Positions 26,888 to 35,328 of a stretch of 64,000 bases of DNA are shown in pieces (position 1 is the first letter of the stretch; every line of letters starts with the position of its first letter). The DNA is taken from contig JBKEDE010000014.1 of assembly GCA_047975265.1 (NCBI GenBank), forward strand, positions 28,103 to 92,102, in the 5' to 3' direction. Source of the stretch: UJ101 sp047975265. Lineage in GTDB: Bacteria; Bacteroidota; Bacteroidia; Flavobacteriales; UJ101. The position numbers were made by a program, and so were the translations under genes. The notes beneath the pieces are model-generated. The model had not been told where the DNA came from, searched no databases, and saw nothing but the letters and a program-made list of their open reading frames with translations.

Positions 26888-28018
26888 TCAATTTTTCAAA
26901 CTTTTTATTAGCAAATCAATATCTTCTTTGGTATTATAGATTGAAAAAGATATACGAAGATTGGCGTATGTATTTTGTTCTTCTAAGGTGTGAATGGATT
27001 GTATTACATGTGATTTTTTTGTAGAACCTGATTCACAGGCACTTCCTTGTGAAATAGCAATCCCTTTTAAATCCAATTCAAAAGTCAATAATTTCGATTG
27101 ATTTTTTAAGCCTACATTTAAAATAGTGTATAAACCGGTTTCTATATTTCCACTTTCTCCAATAAAAATACAATCTTCAAATTGTTGTTTAAATTGTTCT
27201 ATAGCATACTTTTTTAAATTCGTAATCTTTCTCCGGTTTTCTTCTAAATTTTCATACGCCATTTCAAAAGCTTTTGCCAAGCCGGCAATTCCATATACAT
27301 TTTCCGTACCCGAACGTTTATTGCGTTCTTGTTTTCCTCCGGTAATAGTAGAATGTAATCCTAATGATTTTCGGGCAAAAGCGAAACCAACACCTTTCGG
27401 ACCATGCATTTTATGTGCTGAGCAACTTATAAAGTCTATAGGTAATGTATTCAAATCAAACACATAATGCCCGATGGTTTGAACTGTATCAGAATGAAAA
27501 AGAGCATTGTTTTCATGGCATAATGTTGTTATTTTTTCTAAATTAACCAAATTTCCCGTTTCATTATTTCCATGAATTAAAGACACTAACGTTTTTGCTG
27601 TTCCGCTCTTTAATTTTTGTTCCAAATCATTTAAGTTAAAATTTCCTTTAGAATCAATTGGAAGCATTTCTAATATAATGTGATGTTTTTTTGATAGATC
27701 TAAAACGGTTTCTAAAACAGACTTATGCTCTACAGGTTGTGTTATAATTCGTTTAACGCCCATATCTTGAACTGCTGAACGAAGGATTAAGTTATTGGCT
27801 TCGGTTCCTCCCGATGTAAAAATAATTTCATTAGATTGACATTTTAATTCTTTCCCGATGGTTTTTCGTGCATTTTCAATGATTGACTTGGTTTCTCTTC
27901 CAAAAGAATGTGTTGAAGACGGATTTCCGTAATATTTTTGAATTACATCCGTCATTGTATTTATAACTTCTTTATGTAGGGGAGTTGAAGCGGCATTATC
28001 CAAATAAATTTTTTTCAT
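26888..28018 (-). CDS. Cysteine desulfurase (NifS/IscS family)
   Basis: PLP enzyme converting cysteine to alanine with sulfur transfer for Fe-S clusters or tRNA thiolation. 376 residues. The N-terminus MKKIYLDNAASTPLHKEV, the HGNNETGN motif, the PLP lysine in SCSAHKMHGPKG, and the active-site Cys in ISQGSACESGS are visible. The loop around the Cys and the length fit the NifS/IscS group (class I) rather than SufS. No isc or suf genes are adjacent, so it is probably a stand-alone sulfur donor. Promoter TATCTTTG (minus) at 28040-28047. Confidence 0.93.
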   Translation of the reverse strand: MKKIYLDNAASTPLHKEVINTMTDVIQKYYGNPSSTHSFGRETKSIIENARKTIGKELKCQSNEIIFTSGGTEANNLILRSAVQDMGVKRIITQPVEHKSVLETVLDLSKKHHIILEMLPIDSKGNFNLNDLEQKLKSGTAKTLVSLIHGNNETGNLVNLEKITTLCHENNALFHSDTVQTIGHYVFDLNTLPIDFISCSAHKMHGPKGVGFAFARKSLGLHSTITGGKQERNKRSGTENVYGIAGLAKAFEMAYENLEENRRKITNLKKYAIEQFKQQFEDCIFIGESGNIETGLYTILNVGLKNQSKLLTFELDLKGIAISQGSACESGSTKKSHVIQSIHTLEEQNTYANLRISFSIYNTKEDIDLLIKSLKN

Positions 28019-28039
28019 TCTTTATTCTTGATTTAAAAG

Positions 28040-28047
28040 CAAAGATA
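28040..28047 (-). promoter_or_regulatory. -7 promoter element (minus) of the cysteine desulfurase gene
   Basis: TATCTTTG on the minus strand, an exact consensus match, 21 bases before the ATG at 28018. Confidence 0.5.
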
Positions 28048-28095
28048 TTGAATTAATATTTTTTCTCTGGGTAGAAATATGGATAAATAAAAGCA

Positions 28096-28126
28096 AAAAG
28101 ATTTGACAAAATTTGCCAAATCTTTT
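28096..28126 (-). terminator. Hairpin terminator, minus strand
   Basis: Perfect 10-bp stem AAAAGATTTG/CAAATCTTTT with an 11-base loop and a T-rich tail on the minus strand. It lies 25 bases after the end of the coding remnant at 28151-28266 and would stop transcripts coming from the DUF4442 gene. Confidence 0.6.
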
Positions 28127-28150
28127 CTACATCTGCCTTAAATAATGTTT

Positions 28151-28266
28151 TTAATCAGCAGGATAAACTGTTACATAAAAACCTGCACGATATAAGGAAT
28201 CCTTGCATCACTATCAGCAAATGTTTCTGCAGAATAAAATTGAAATTCTTTAAACAAAACATCCTA
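28151..28266 (-). pseudogene. Degenerate 3' end of an unidentified gene
   Basis: Within a 429-bp gap (28019-28447). One minus-strand frame reads about 30 protein-like codons, including AETFADSDARIPYIV, before a stop at 28171. A neighbouring frame then continues AGFYVTVYPAD to a stop at 28151. Together they look like a C-terminus with one frameshift, followed by a surviving terminator. The source family is not recognised. The remainder of the gap (28267-28447) is AT-rich with no coding signal. Confidence 0.35.
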
Positions 28267-28447
28267 AAAGAGTTATTAGTTATAAGCAACATCTCTTATA
28301 TTATTTTAATAAAGTAGGATTAAAATATATAATAACAGCTAAAAAATAACTTTTAGATAAGAAACATAAAAAATAGTTTTGTTTTTTATATTGAAATCAA
28401 TATTCTTGCCAAAAATAATCAAAAAAAACTAAATTTGATATAAAAAA

Positions 28448-28957
28448 TTATTTTTTCAGCATTTTTTGTTTATAGAATAATCTATCCGCAATGTAAAGGG
28501 TTTTATCAATTTCGGCAAAAATAATACCGTCTTTTGAAACTAAATTAACTTGTTTGGTTAAATTAATTTCTTTTTCGTTTACAATTCGCTCTTTAATTGT
28601 GGCTATTTCTTCTTTAGAGAAAGTAAACTCTCCATAAGCAGTAGATTTTCCCGGACGTTTATAACGTATAGTAGAAACTTTATCCCACACCACATAATCT
28701 TTTCCTAAAATTTCCAGCAACTGTGTCATATAAATAGGATCGGTAGCAGAGAACATGCTTCCTCCAAACATAACACCGACATAGTTTCGGTTTTGATAAT
28801 TTAAAGGAATTTTAATTTTAATATAGTGTAAATCTTCGGAAACAATAATAATACGACCGGTTGTGTTTCGATACAAAGGCGATAGATTAAATAAGTGTTT
28901 ATATACTTGTGCTTGAGTGAGGATTTTTTTTAAAACAGGTACAACTTTTTGGTACAT
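28448..28957 (-). CDS. DUF4442 hot-dog-fold protein (thioesterase-like)
   Basis: 169 residues, related to the PaaI/YiiD thioesterase superfamily. Segments such as LSPLYRNTTGRIIIVSEDLHYIKIKIPLNYQNRNYVGVMFGGSMFSATDPIYM fit the hot-dog fold, with the GGSMF turn before the long central helix. Substrate unknown; probably an acyl-CoA or acyl-ACP. It is 32 bases downstream of ftsE on the same strand, likely co-transcribed, though a functional link is not evident. Confidence 0.8.
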   Translation of the reverse strand: MYQKVVPVLKKILTQAQVYKHLFNLSPLYRNTTGRIIIVSEDLHYIKIKIPLNYQNRNYVGVMFGGSMFSATDPIYMTQLLEILGKDYVVWDKVSTIRYKRPGKSTAYGEFTFSKEEIATIKERIVNEKEINLTKQVNLVSKDGIIFAEIDKTLYIADRLFYKQKMLKK

Positions 28958-28989
28958 TTTCTAACGTTTTACATGGACTAAACTAAAAA

Positions 28990-29682
28990 CTACATAAAAA
29001 TACTTTGGGCTTCAGCAATTACAATCTTTCCGGCTTCGCATTTAAAAGTTTTATTGGGAAAGTGTTTAATCAAAGCAAAATCATGCGTAGCCATAAAAAC
29101 AGCACAATTGTTCTCTTCAGAGACTTGCCGTAGAACATTCATGATTTCAATAGAGGTCTCAGGATCTAAATTTCCGGTAGGCTCATCAGCAATGATTAAT
29201 TCGGGCTTATTGAGTAAGGCACGAGCAATTACAATTCGCTGTTGCTCACCTCCGGATAATTCATAAGGATGTTTAAACCCTTTTGTTTTCATTCCGACAG
29301 AGTCCAAAACTTCATCAATCCGTGTATTAATATCATTTTTAATTTTCCAACCGGTTGCTTTTAAGACAAATTTCAGGTTTTCATGAACCGTTCTGTCGTT
29401 AAGCAGTTGAAAATCTTGAAAAACAACGCCTATTTTTCGTCTTAAAAAAGGAATATCTTTGGTTTGTAAGGTATTCAAATTAACTCCTACAACAGTAGCT
29501 TCTCCCTTTTTTAGAGGTAAATCTCCGTAAAGGACTTTTAAAAGACTGCTTTTTCCACTTCCGGTTTTTCCTATTAAATAAGAAAATTCGCCCCTTTTTA
29601 ATTCGATAGATACATCAGATAAAACCAAGTGATTTCTTTGATAGACAAAAATATTGTGTAACTCAATAACGTTTAAACTCAT
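28990..29682 (-). CDS. ftsE: Cell-division ABC transporter ATP-binding protein FtsE
   Basis: 230-residue ABC ATPase that with FtsX activates septal peptidoglycan hydrolases via EnvC-type proteins, such as the one at 56583-57893. Walker A GKTGSGKSS, Q-loop VFQDFQLL, signature LSGGEQQR and Walker B LIIADEPTGNLDP are all intact. The frame is open to 29748, but I use the ATG at 29682. It gives the family N-terminus, it follows a -7 element (29704-29711), and the longer form would begin inside the rpmH terminator. ftsX is not adjacent. Confidence 0.88.
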   Translation of the reverse strand: MSLNVIELHNIFVYQRNHLVLSDVSIELKRGEFSYLIGKTGSGKSSLLKVLYGDLPLKKGEATVVGVNLNTLQTKDIPFLRRKIGVVFQDFQLLNDRTVHENLKFVLKATGWKIKNDINTRIDEVLDSVGMKTKGFKHPYELSGGEQQRIVIARALLNKPELIIADEPTGNLDPETSIEIMNVLRQVSEENNCAVFMATHDFALIKHFPNKTFKCEAGKIVIAEAQSIFM

Positions 29683-29703
29683 TGTATATTTATTTTCTAA
29701 AAT

Positions 29704-29711
29704 CAAAAATA
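29704..29711 (-). promoter_or_regulatory. -7 promoter element (minus) of ftsE
   Basis: TATTTTTG on the minus strand, an exact TAnnTTTG match, 21 bases before the ATG at 29682. Confidence 0.45.
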
Positions 29712-29752
29712 ACAAAAAAAGCTTGGGTGTAAAATTAAAAACATCCAAGCTT
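29712..29752 (-). terminator. Rho-independent terminator of rpmH
   Basis: Twelve-bp stem AAGCTTGGATGT/ACACCCAAGCTT with one mismatch-type (T-G) pair, then seven T residues, on the minus strand just after rpmH. Confidence 0.85.
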
Positions 29753-29777
29753 ATTCGTAGTTTATATTGAAGCTTAA

Positions 29778-29936
29778 TTATCTTTTAGCTCGTACTTCGC
29801 TAACAGTTAATTGCTTTCTGCCCTTAGCTCTTCTTCTTGCTAATACTTTTCTTCCAGCTTTGGAAGCCATTCTTTCTCTGAAACCGTGTTTATTTCTTTT
29901 TTTTCTTTCTGATGGTTGAAAAGTTCTTTTACTCAT
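29778..29936 (-). CDS. rpmH: 50S ribosomal protein L34
   Basis: A 52-residue, very basic protein: begins MSKRTFQPSERKKRNKHGFR, continues through MASKAGRKVLARRRAKGR, and ends with a Bacteroidota-type extension LTVSEVRAKR. This is the standard L34 sequence, a structural component of the large subunit. It has its own -7 element upstream (TATATTTG, 29988-29995, minus) and a strong terminator downstream, so it is monocistronic. Neither rnpA nor dnaA is adjacent, unlike the classic Gram-negative origin arrangement. Confidence 0.97.
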   Translation of the reverse strand: MSKRTFQPSERKKRNKHGFRERMASKAGRKVLARRRAKGRKQLTVSEVRAKR

Positions 29937-29987
29937 TTCTTTATATCTTTATAATCGTAAAAATTTGTTTTCTTACTTTTAGGTTTG

Positions 29988-29995
29988 CAAATATA
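29988..29995 (-). promoter_or_regulatory. -7 promoter element (minus) of rpmH
   Basis: TATATTTG on the minus strand, an exact TAnnTTTG match, 51 bases before the ATG of rpmH. Confidence 0.5.
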
Positions 29996-30080
29996 AAAAA
30001 GATTAATCAATTATTGAAATAATTTGAAGAATTTAAACAGATCTCGAATTATTACCAAATTCAATTTAAATGGAAATAAT

Positions 30081-30088
30081 TATCTTTG
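30081..30088 (+). promoter_or_regulatory. -7 promoter element of the K+ channel gene
   Basis: TATCTTTG, an exact TAnnTTTG match, 46 bases before the ATG at 30135. Confidence 0.45.
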
Positions 30089-30134
30089 AAAGATAAAATG
30101 AAATCATAATAGTACTTTTTTGAAAAGATTTGTT

Positions 30135-30956
30135 ATGAATAAAACAGATGAAATAAAGAATAGGTTACACGAAATTATATTTGAATCAGATACTTTTTTG
30201 GGAAAATTTTTTGATGTAGCCTTATTTGTTTTAATTATTTTGAGTATAGGTATTGTTTTTTTAGATTCAATTGTACCTATACATAAAGAATACGAAAATT
30301 TATTACTTATTTTAGAATGGGTTGTTACGATTTTATTTACTATTGAATATATTTTAAGAATCTGGGTTTTAAAAAAGCCTTGGAGGTATATTTTTTCATT
30401 TTATGGTGTGATTGATTTCTTATCGATTGTACCTACTTATTTGAGTGTATTTTTTGCTGGAACGCATTTTTTGGCAGCCATAAAAATTATGCGGTTGTTT
30501 AGAGTTTTTAGAGTATTTAAGCTCAGCCGTTATATTAAGGAAAGTAACTTATTGGCCGCTTCTTTAAGAGCAAGTATTAGAAGAATTATTGTTTTTATAT
30601 CGTTTATATTTTTTACAGTAGTTGTCATAGGGTCTATGATGTACGTTATAGAAGGAGAAGAGGCAGGATTTACAAGTATTCCGACTGGAATTTATTGGGC
30701 AATTGTAACCATTACAACAGTAGGATATGGAGATATATCACCTATAACGCCGTTGGGGCAATTCTTGGCTTCTTTGGTAATGTTGTTGGGTTATGGTGTT
30801 TTGGCTATTCCCACCGGAATTGTTTCTGCAGAAATGATTAGCCAAGCAAAAAAAGGAGAATCATTTAAAATAACCACTCAGGCTTGTCCGAGTTGTGGAG
30901 GAGAAGGTCATGCATCAGATGCTAAATATTGTAAGTTTTGCGGGCATAAGTTATAG
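30135..30956 (+). CDS. Voltage-gated potassium channel with C-terminal zinc ribbon
   Basis: 273-residue six-helix ion channel. S1-S3 are followed by an S4-like basic helix (IKIMRLFRVFRVFKLSRY) and a pore loop with the K+ selectivity filter TTVGYGD. After S6 the cytoplasmic tail ends in two CxxC pairs (CPSCGG...CKFCGHKL), a zinc-ribbon-like unit. I chose the ATG at 30135; an in-frame TTG at 30120 would add five residues. It converges on the YihY gene with a six-base overlap. Potassium conduction follows from the filter; gating by voltage and any role of the ribbon are inferred. Confidence 0.9.
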   Translation: MNKTDEIKNRLHEIIFESDTFLGKFFDVALFVLIILSIGIVFLDSIVPIHKEYENLLLILEWVVTILFTIEYILRIWVLKKPWRYIFSFYGVIDFLSIVPTYLSVFFAGTHFLAAIKIMRLFRVFRVFKLSRYIKESNLLAASLRASIRRIIVFISFIFFTVVVIGSMMYVIEGEEAGFTSIPTGIYWAIVTITTVGYGDISPITPLGQFLASLVMLLGYGVLAIPTGIVSAEMISQAKKGESFKITTQACPSCGGEGHASDAKYCKFCGHKL

Positions 30957-31892
30957 TTTTAGATCATCTCGTATGGAGTCATTACGTAAATGCCGAGTAA
31001 TATAAAAAGTAGCGTTTAACTCAAAACCGGTTATGATAATAATGACATTGATATAAATCCAAAGCATTAAGACCAAAATAGTCCCCAATGAATTATAAAG
31101 GGTTTTGTATTGTGCAAAATATTTGAGATAAATACCAAATCCCCAAAAAGTTAAAATAAAAAATAATGTAACGAAAATGGATCCGGGTAATATTTCTTTA
31201 AAAGAGAATTTGGTTTTAGGACCGTATTTATACAATAAAGAAACATTTAAAAAGAAAGTTGCAGTAGTCAGACTTCCGGCTAATCCGCCTGAAATCAGGT
31301 CAGAATAATCCGAAACGTAAAGCATTTGTTTTTCTTCAATATATCGGCTCAAAGGAGAAGCGTAATAAATAATAAAAAGCATTAAAATAAAAAACAAAGT
31401 AAATGTAATAGTTAAAAGCAAAGCAACACAGTATTGTTCTACAAAGTGCCTTTTTTTCAGTTTGTGGTAGGTCAAATTAAAGCCACTGATTAAAGCATTA
31501 ATTCCGTTGGTAGTAAAAAGAATGGAAAGCAAAAAACCGGTACTGAGAATAGTAAAATTTTTTCCTCCTACAATACTTTCAAGCGAAGTACTCAAATTAT
31601 ACGAATTACCGGGAAAAAGACGGGTTAATATAGTTTCTTCAAAAACACGCTGCAAATCATCTGACAATTCAAATTGAAGAAGTAAAGAAAAAAGAAAAAT
31701 AACAAACGGAAATAAACTCATAAACAAACTGTAAGAAACAGCTGCTGCACGAGACCCTATAAATCCGTTTAGCAAACCTTCCATGAAAATTTTTAATAAG
31801 TCAAATAATCCCAATCCATTTAAACCGGGAATTTTAATGTAATTTAACACTTTCTTTAAAAAAAGAAGAAATTTTCTTTTCAATCGTTTCAT
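30951..31892 (-). CDS. YihY/UPF0761 family inner-membrane protein
   Basis: 313-residue member of the YihY (BrkB, formerly misnamed RNase BN) family. About six transmembrane helices. Family landmarks: SRAAAVSYSLFMSLFPFVIFLFSLL in the first helix region, LSTGFLLSILFTTNGINALISGFN, and the C-terminal YNSLGTILVLMLWIYINVIIIITGFELNATF. Function is unresolved; the family is not an RNase. Divergent from rlmH. Confidence 0.9.
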   Translation of the reverse strand: MKRLKRKFLLFLKKVLNYIKIPGLNGLGLFDLLKIFMEGLLNGFIGSRAAAVSYSLFMSLFPFVIFLFSLLLQFELSDDLQRVFEETILTRLFPGNSYNLSTSLESIVGGKNFTILSTGFLLSILFTTNGINALISGFNLTYHKLKKRHFVEQYCVALLLTITFTLFFILMLFIIYYASPLSRYIEEKQMLYVSDYSDLISGGLAGSLTTATFFLNVSLLYKYGPKTKFSFKEILPGSIFVTLFFILTFWGFGIYLKYFAQYKTLYNSLGTILVLMLWIYINVIIIITGFELNATFYITRHLRNDSIRDDLKL

Positions 31893-31932
31893 TTACTTTT
31901 TGTATAAGGTTGCATTTCCTCACAAAGTTGCA

Positions 31933-31940
31933 TATTTTTG
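31933..31940 (+). promoter_or_regulatory. -7 promoter element of the rlmH operon
   Basis: TATTTTTG, an exact TAnnTTTG match, 19 bases before the ATG of rlmH. Confidence 0.5.
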
Positions 31941-31959
31941 CTGATAATATAAAATAGTT

Positions 31960-32433
31960 ATGAAAATTCGGTTGATTTCAATTGGTAAAACAGATGAAAC
32001 AGAAATACAAAATTTGATTGAAAAATATGAACAACGATTAAAATACTATATTTCCTTTGAATTTGAGGTAATTCCTGATATAAAAAACAGAAAAAAATTA
32101 TCAATTGAGCAACAAAAAATAACGGAAGGGAAATTGATTATGGAAAAACTTTCTAAATCAGAGATAACCATTTTATTGGATGAAAAAGGAACGCAGTTCA
32201 CTTCGGTTCATTTTGCAGATGAACTTCAAAAGCTGTTTAATTCAGGAGTGAAAAAAGTGAATTTTATTATTGGAGGTCCTTATGGCTTTTCAAAAGAAGT
32301 TTATAATTTTGCTAATCAAAAAATTGCTCTTTCAACCATGACTTTTTCACACCAAATGGTTCGTGCTTTTTTTATGGAACAATTGTATCGGGCTATGACC
32401 ATTATAAAAAACGAAAATTATCATCATGAATAA
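31960..32433 (+). CDS. rlmH: 23S rRNA (pseudouridine1915-N3) methyltransferase
   Basis: SPOUT-class methyltransferase that methylates pseudouridine 1915 in helix 69 of 23S rRNA. 157 residues, normal length. The knotted SAM-binding region is NFIIGGPYGFSKEVY, and the conserved C-terminal tail is TFSHQMVRAFFMEQLYRAMTI. Its stop overlaps the start of the CPBP gene by eight bases, so the two are translationally coupled. Confidence 0.96.
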   Translation: MKIRLISIGKTDETEIQNLIEKYEQRLKYYISFEFEVIPDIKNRKKLSIEQQKITEGKLIMEKLSKSEITILLDEKGTQFTSVHFADELQKLFNSGVKKVNFIIGGPYGFSKEVYNFANQKIALSTMTFSHQMVRAFFMEQLYRAMTIIKNENYHHE

Positions 32434-33274
32434 TCATTTAGAAGAATTTGAACAAGAAGAAAAACTCTTTAAATTAACCTACCTTAAAGCAGTTTGTTAC
32501 ATCGGTATTTTTATTTTAGGGATTATTCCGGCAGTTATAATACGAAAGGGAGTTCTATTTTCTCATTTGGAAAAAGATACAGAAAAAATAATTTTGATTA
32601 TAGTAAATATCATTCCATTTATAATTACAATACTGACAGCTTACTGGTGGAGTAAAAGCAATAAAGAACCTTTTAGATTTAATTTAACATTATCGTGGAA
32701 ATTAATTCCTGTTATTTTCTTTTTAATGATAAATGTTATGATGTTAAGTAGCTATACAACAACGTTTATTCCGCATGATTCGGGAAGATTAAAAGAATTA
32801 TACGATGTTTTTGAAACAGCCTTTAAAGAATTAATGAATCCTAAATGGGCTTTGATTGTATCAACATGTGTTTTTGCACCGATTTTTGAAGAGGTTTTAT
32901 TTCGAGGCATTTTATTAAAAGGATTGATTAATGCCAGCAAAAATGAAACTCAGGTTTGGGCAGCTATTTTTGCCACTTCATTTGTATTCGGATTGATTCA
33001 TGGAAATCCATGGCAATTTGCAGCAGCAATAATTGCAGGAGTAGCCTTAGGCTATGTATATTACAGAACAAAATCTTTAGGAAATGTTATTTTTATGCAT
33101 GCTTTAAATAACGGAATCTCAGTTTATATTTTATTAGAATACGAAGAAATGGAGCCTGTCTATTTATCAGAATATCCTGAAGCATATAACCTGTTATTTT
33201 TATTAGGCTATATAATTTTCATGTACCTGATTTACTTTTTTACAAAAAATAATACAAGTCGTTCAATATTGTAA
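32426..33274 (+). CDS. CPBP-family intramembrane glutamic endopeptidase
   Basis: 282-residue polytopic membrane protein of the CPBP (Abi/Rce1-like) family. The paired motif EEVLFRG (FAPIFEEVLFRGILLKG, residues about 152-168) and the later FGLIHGNPWQF and HALNN motifs carry the catalytic Glu and the His/Asn residues of Rce1-type proteases. About eight helices. Substrate unknown; bacterial members are linked to bacteriocin self-immunity, peptide maturation or signalling. It overlaps rlmH by eight bases and is followed after four bases by the pyrophosphatase gene. Confidence 0.87.
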   Translation: MNNHLEEFEQEEKLFKLTYLKAVCYIGIFILGIIPAVIIRKGVLFSHLEKDTEKIILIIVNIIPFIITILTAYWWSKSNKEPFRFNLTLSWKLIPVIFFLMINVMMLSSYTTTFIPHDSGRLKELYDVFETAFKELMNPKWALIVSTCVFAPIFEEVLFRGILLKGLINASKNETQVWAAIFATSFVFGLIHGNPWQFAAAIIAGVALGYVYYRTKSLGNVIFMHALNNGISVYILLEYEEMEPVYLSEYPEAYNLLFLLGYIIFMYLIYFFTKNNTSRSIL

Positions 33275-33278
33275 GTGT

Positions 33279-33860
33279 ATGAAAAAAATAGTTTTAGCAA
33301 GTAATAACACACATAAAATAAAAGAAATTCAACAGGTTTTAAAAGAAGTAAGAATCATAACGTTACAAGAAGCCGGATTCACAGAAGAAATTGAAGAAAC
33401 AGCAGAAACTTTTGAAGACAATGCTATGCTAAAAGCTGTAACCGTTTTTGATAAAATACAAATACCGACTTTGGCAGATGATTCAGGCTTAGAGGTTGAG
33501 GCTTTAAACGGAGCTCCCGGTGTTTTATCAAAACGGTATTCTAATTCAAATACAGATGAAGATAATATGGTTAAATTATTACATGAATTAGAAGAAGTGC
33601 AAAACCGAAGCGCTCGATTTAGATCCGTATTATGCTTTTTTGACGGAAAAAAGAAACATTATTTTGAAGGTGTTGTAAAAGGAATAATTACTCATAAAAA
33701 AAGGGGATATCAAGGGTTTGGATACGACCCTGTTTTTGTTCCGGAAGGTTACGAAAAAACCTTTGCTGAGTTGGGAGATAAAGTTAAAAATCACATAAGT
33801 CATCGAGCTTTAGCAGTCCAAAAGTTTGCAACGTTTTATAAATCAATATTTTTTATATAA
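33279..33860 (+). CDS. rdgB: Non-canonical purine NTP pyrophosphatase (RdgB/HAM1)
   Basis: Hydrolyses ITP, dITP and XTP to the monophosphates, keeping damaged purines out of DNA and RNA. 193 residues. Starts KKIVLASNNTHKIKEI with the family SNNxxK motif. ADDSGLEVEALNGAPGVLSKRYS and GYQGFGYDPVFVPEGYEKTFAEL are diagnostic. It is the third gene of the rlmH-CPBP-rdgB operon. Its 3' end overlaps the convergent HsdR_N-type gene by 18 bases. Confidence 0.95.
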   Translation: MKKIVLASNNTHKIKEIQQVLKEVRIITLQEAGFTEEIEETAETFEDNAMLKAVTVFDKIQIPTLADDSGLEVEALNGAPGVLSKRYSNSNTDEDNMVKLLHELEEVQNRSARFRSVLCFFDGKKKHYFEGVVKGIITHKKRGYQGFGYDPVFVPEGYEKTFAELGDKVKNHISHRALAVQKFATFYKSIFFI

Positions 33861-34292
33861 AGGAATTTCTTTTAAAAAATGATACTCCATTTTTTCATGA
33901 TTCATTTTACAACAATAATGATGCAATCCGTTGGTTACAATTAAAATTTTTGCTTTTAAAACCATATTATAACGGGCAATTTGGTCAAAAGTGTCTTGTG
34001 TGATAGTAACAGAAGGTCGTTTACACTCGACAATTAATTCAGGTTGTCCGCATTGGTCATAAATCAAAATATCGGTTCGTTTGATCATTCCATTGATATT
34101 AACAGGAACTTCAACATTTATTCTTCCTTTTGGAAATTGTTTTTCATGAATTAAAAAGCGAACAAAATGCTGTCGCACCCATTCTTCAGGAGTCAATACA
34201 TAATATTTTTTTCGTATAGAATCAAAGATATATAATTGGTTATCCTTATTTTTGGTGCGGAATTCGTATTTTGGTAAATTAAGAAATTCCAT
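33843..34292 (-). CDS. Stand-alone HsdR N-terminal-like (PD-(D/E)xK) protein
   Basis: 149 residues matching the N-terminal nuclease-type domain of type I restriction R subunits. The catalytic core is recognisable: RTDILIYDQ, then ELIVECKRPSV, giving the D...ExK pattern. There is no helicase part and no HsdM or HsdS nearby, so this is not a restriction system. Such short proteins are common and conserved in Flavobacteriia, next to housekeeping genes; the role is unknown. It is divergent from holA (29-bp gap) and overlaps the 3' end of rdgB by 18 bases. Confidence 0.82.
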   Translation of the reverse strand: MEFLNLPKYEFRTKNKDNQLYIFDSIRKKYYVLTPEEWVRQHFVRFLIHEKQFPKGRINVEVPVNINGMIKRTDILIYDQCGQPELIVECKRPSVTITQDTFDQIARYNMVLKAKILIVTNGLHHYCCKMNHEKMEYHFLKEIPLYKKY

Positions 34293-34321
34293 AAAACAAA
34301 TATCCGTAAAGTACTCAGATT

Positions 34322-35317
34322 ATGCAAATGGAATCAATTTTAGCAGATATAAAGCAACGAAAATTTTCTCCCGTTTATTTTTTAATGGGAGATGAATCGT
34401 ATTTTATCGACCGGATTACCAATGAACTGGAAAAAACGGTTTTGACAGAAGAAGAAAAAGGATTTAACCAAACCATTGTTTATGGAAAAGAAACGACTAT
34501 AGAAGAGATAATTGCTGTTGCAAAACAATTTCCTATGATGTCAGAAAAAACATTGGTCATTGTAAAAGAAGCCCAACATTTATCCCAAACCATAGACAAG
34601 CTTTTGTCTTATATAGAAAACCCCTTGGAAAGCACGATTTTAGTGTTTAATTATAAATACAAAACCTTAGATAAACGCAAAAAAATAACCAAAATATTAG
34701 ATCAAAAAGCTATTTTATTCAATAGCAAACGATTGTATGAGAATCAAATACCTGATTGGATTGAACGTTATGTACAAGCAAAGAATCTTCAAATTGAAAC
34801 AAAAGCTAAATTTTTATTGGTAGAATTTCTTGGTACAGATTTGTCTCGAATTGTGAATGAATTAAATAAACTAACCGTTTTGATTTCAGAACGCATCACA
34901 GTTGAAACTATTGAAAAAAATATTGGAATCAGTAAAGAATATAATAATTTTGAGTTACAAAAAGCATTAGGAACTAAAAATATACTGAAAGCCAATCAAA
35001 TCATTCATTATTTTGGGCAGAACCCTAAAGACAACCCCATCGTAGTAACGTTAGGCGTTTTGTACAATTATTTTAGCAACGTAATTGTTTATCACTCTTT
35101 AAATGATAAAAGCAAAGCGAATGTAGCTAAAGAATTAAAAGTAAACCCTTATTTTGTTCAAGATTATCAAGTGGCTGCAACAAATTATCCTTTAAAGAAG
35201 AGTGTGCAGATTATTTCGTATTTGCGTAATGCCGATTTAAAATCTAAAGGACTTGGAGCGAGTAATCTTCCACAATCTGAAATCTTAAAAGAGTTACTGT
35301 TTCAGATTTTGCATTAA
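34322..35317 (+). CDS. holA: DNA polymerase III delta subunit
   Basis: Clamp-loader subunit that opens the beta clamp. 331 residues. Begins with SPVYFLMGDESYFIDRITNEL (the P-loop-like but degenerate ATPase domain), followed by MMSEKTLVIVKEAQHL, the lid domain, and the C-terminal collar helices (LLVEFLGTDLSRIVNELNKL). A second ATG two codons downstream (34328) is also possible. A bidirectional terminator follows at 35329-35373. Confidence 0.93.
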   Translation: MQMESILADIKQRKFSPVYFLMGDESYFIDRITNELEKTVLTEEEKGFNQTIVYGKETTIEEIIAVAKQFPMMSEKTLVIVKEAQHLSQTIDKLLSYIENPLESTILVFNYKYKTLDKRKKITKILDQKAILFNSKRLYENQIPDWIERYVQAKNLQIETKAKFLLVEFLGTDLSRIVNELNKLTVLISERITVETIEKNIGISKEYNNFELQKALGTKNILKANQIIHYFGQNPKDNPIVVTLGVLYNYFSNVIVYHSLNDKSKANVAKELKVNPYFVQDYQVAATNYPLKKSVQIISYLRNADLKSKGLGASNLPQSEILKELLFQILH

Positions 35318-35328
35318 ATACAGAAATG

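Noticed and set aside
29683..29748. 22-codon extension of FtsE
   Set aside because: It would start within the rpmH terminator and upstream of the ftsE -7 element.
33843..34292. Type I restriction-modification system
   Set aside because: Only an HsdR N-terminal-like domain is present; no helicase, HsdM or HsdS is encoded nearby.
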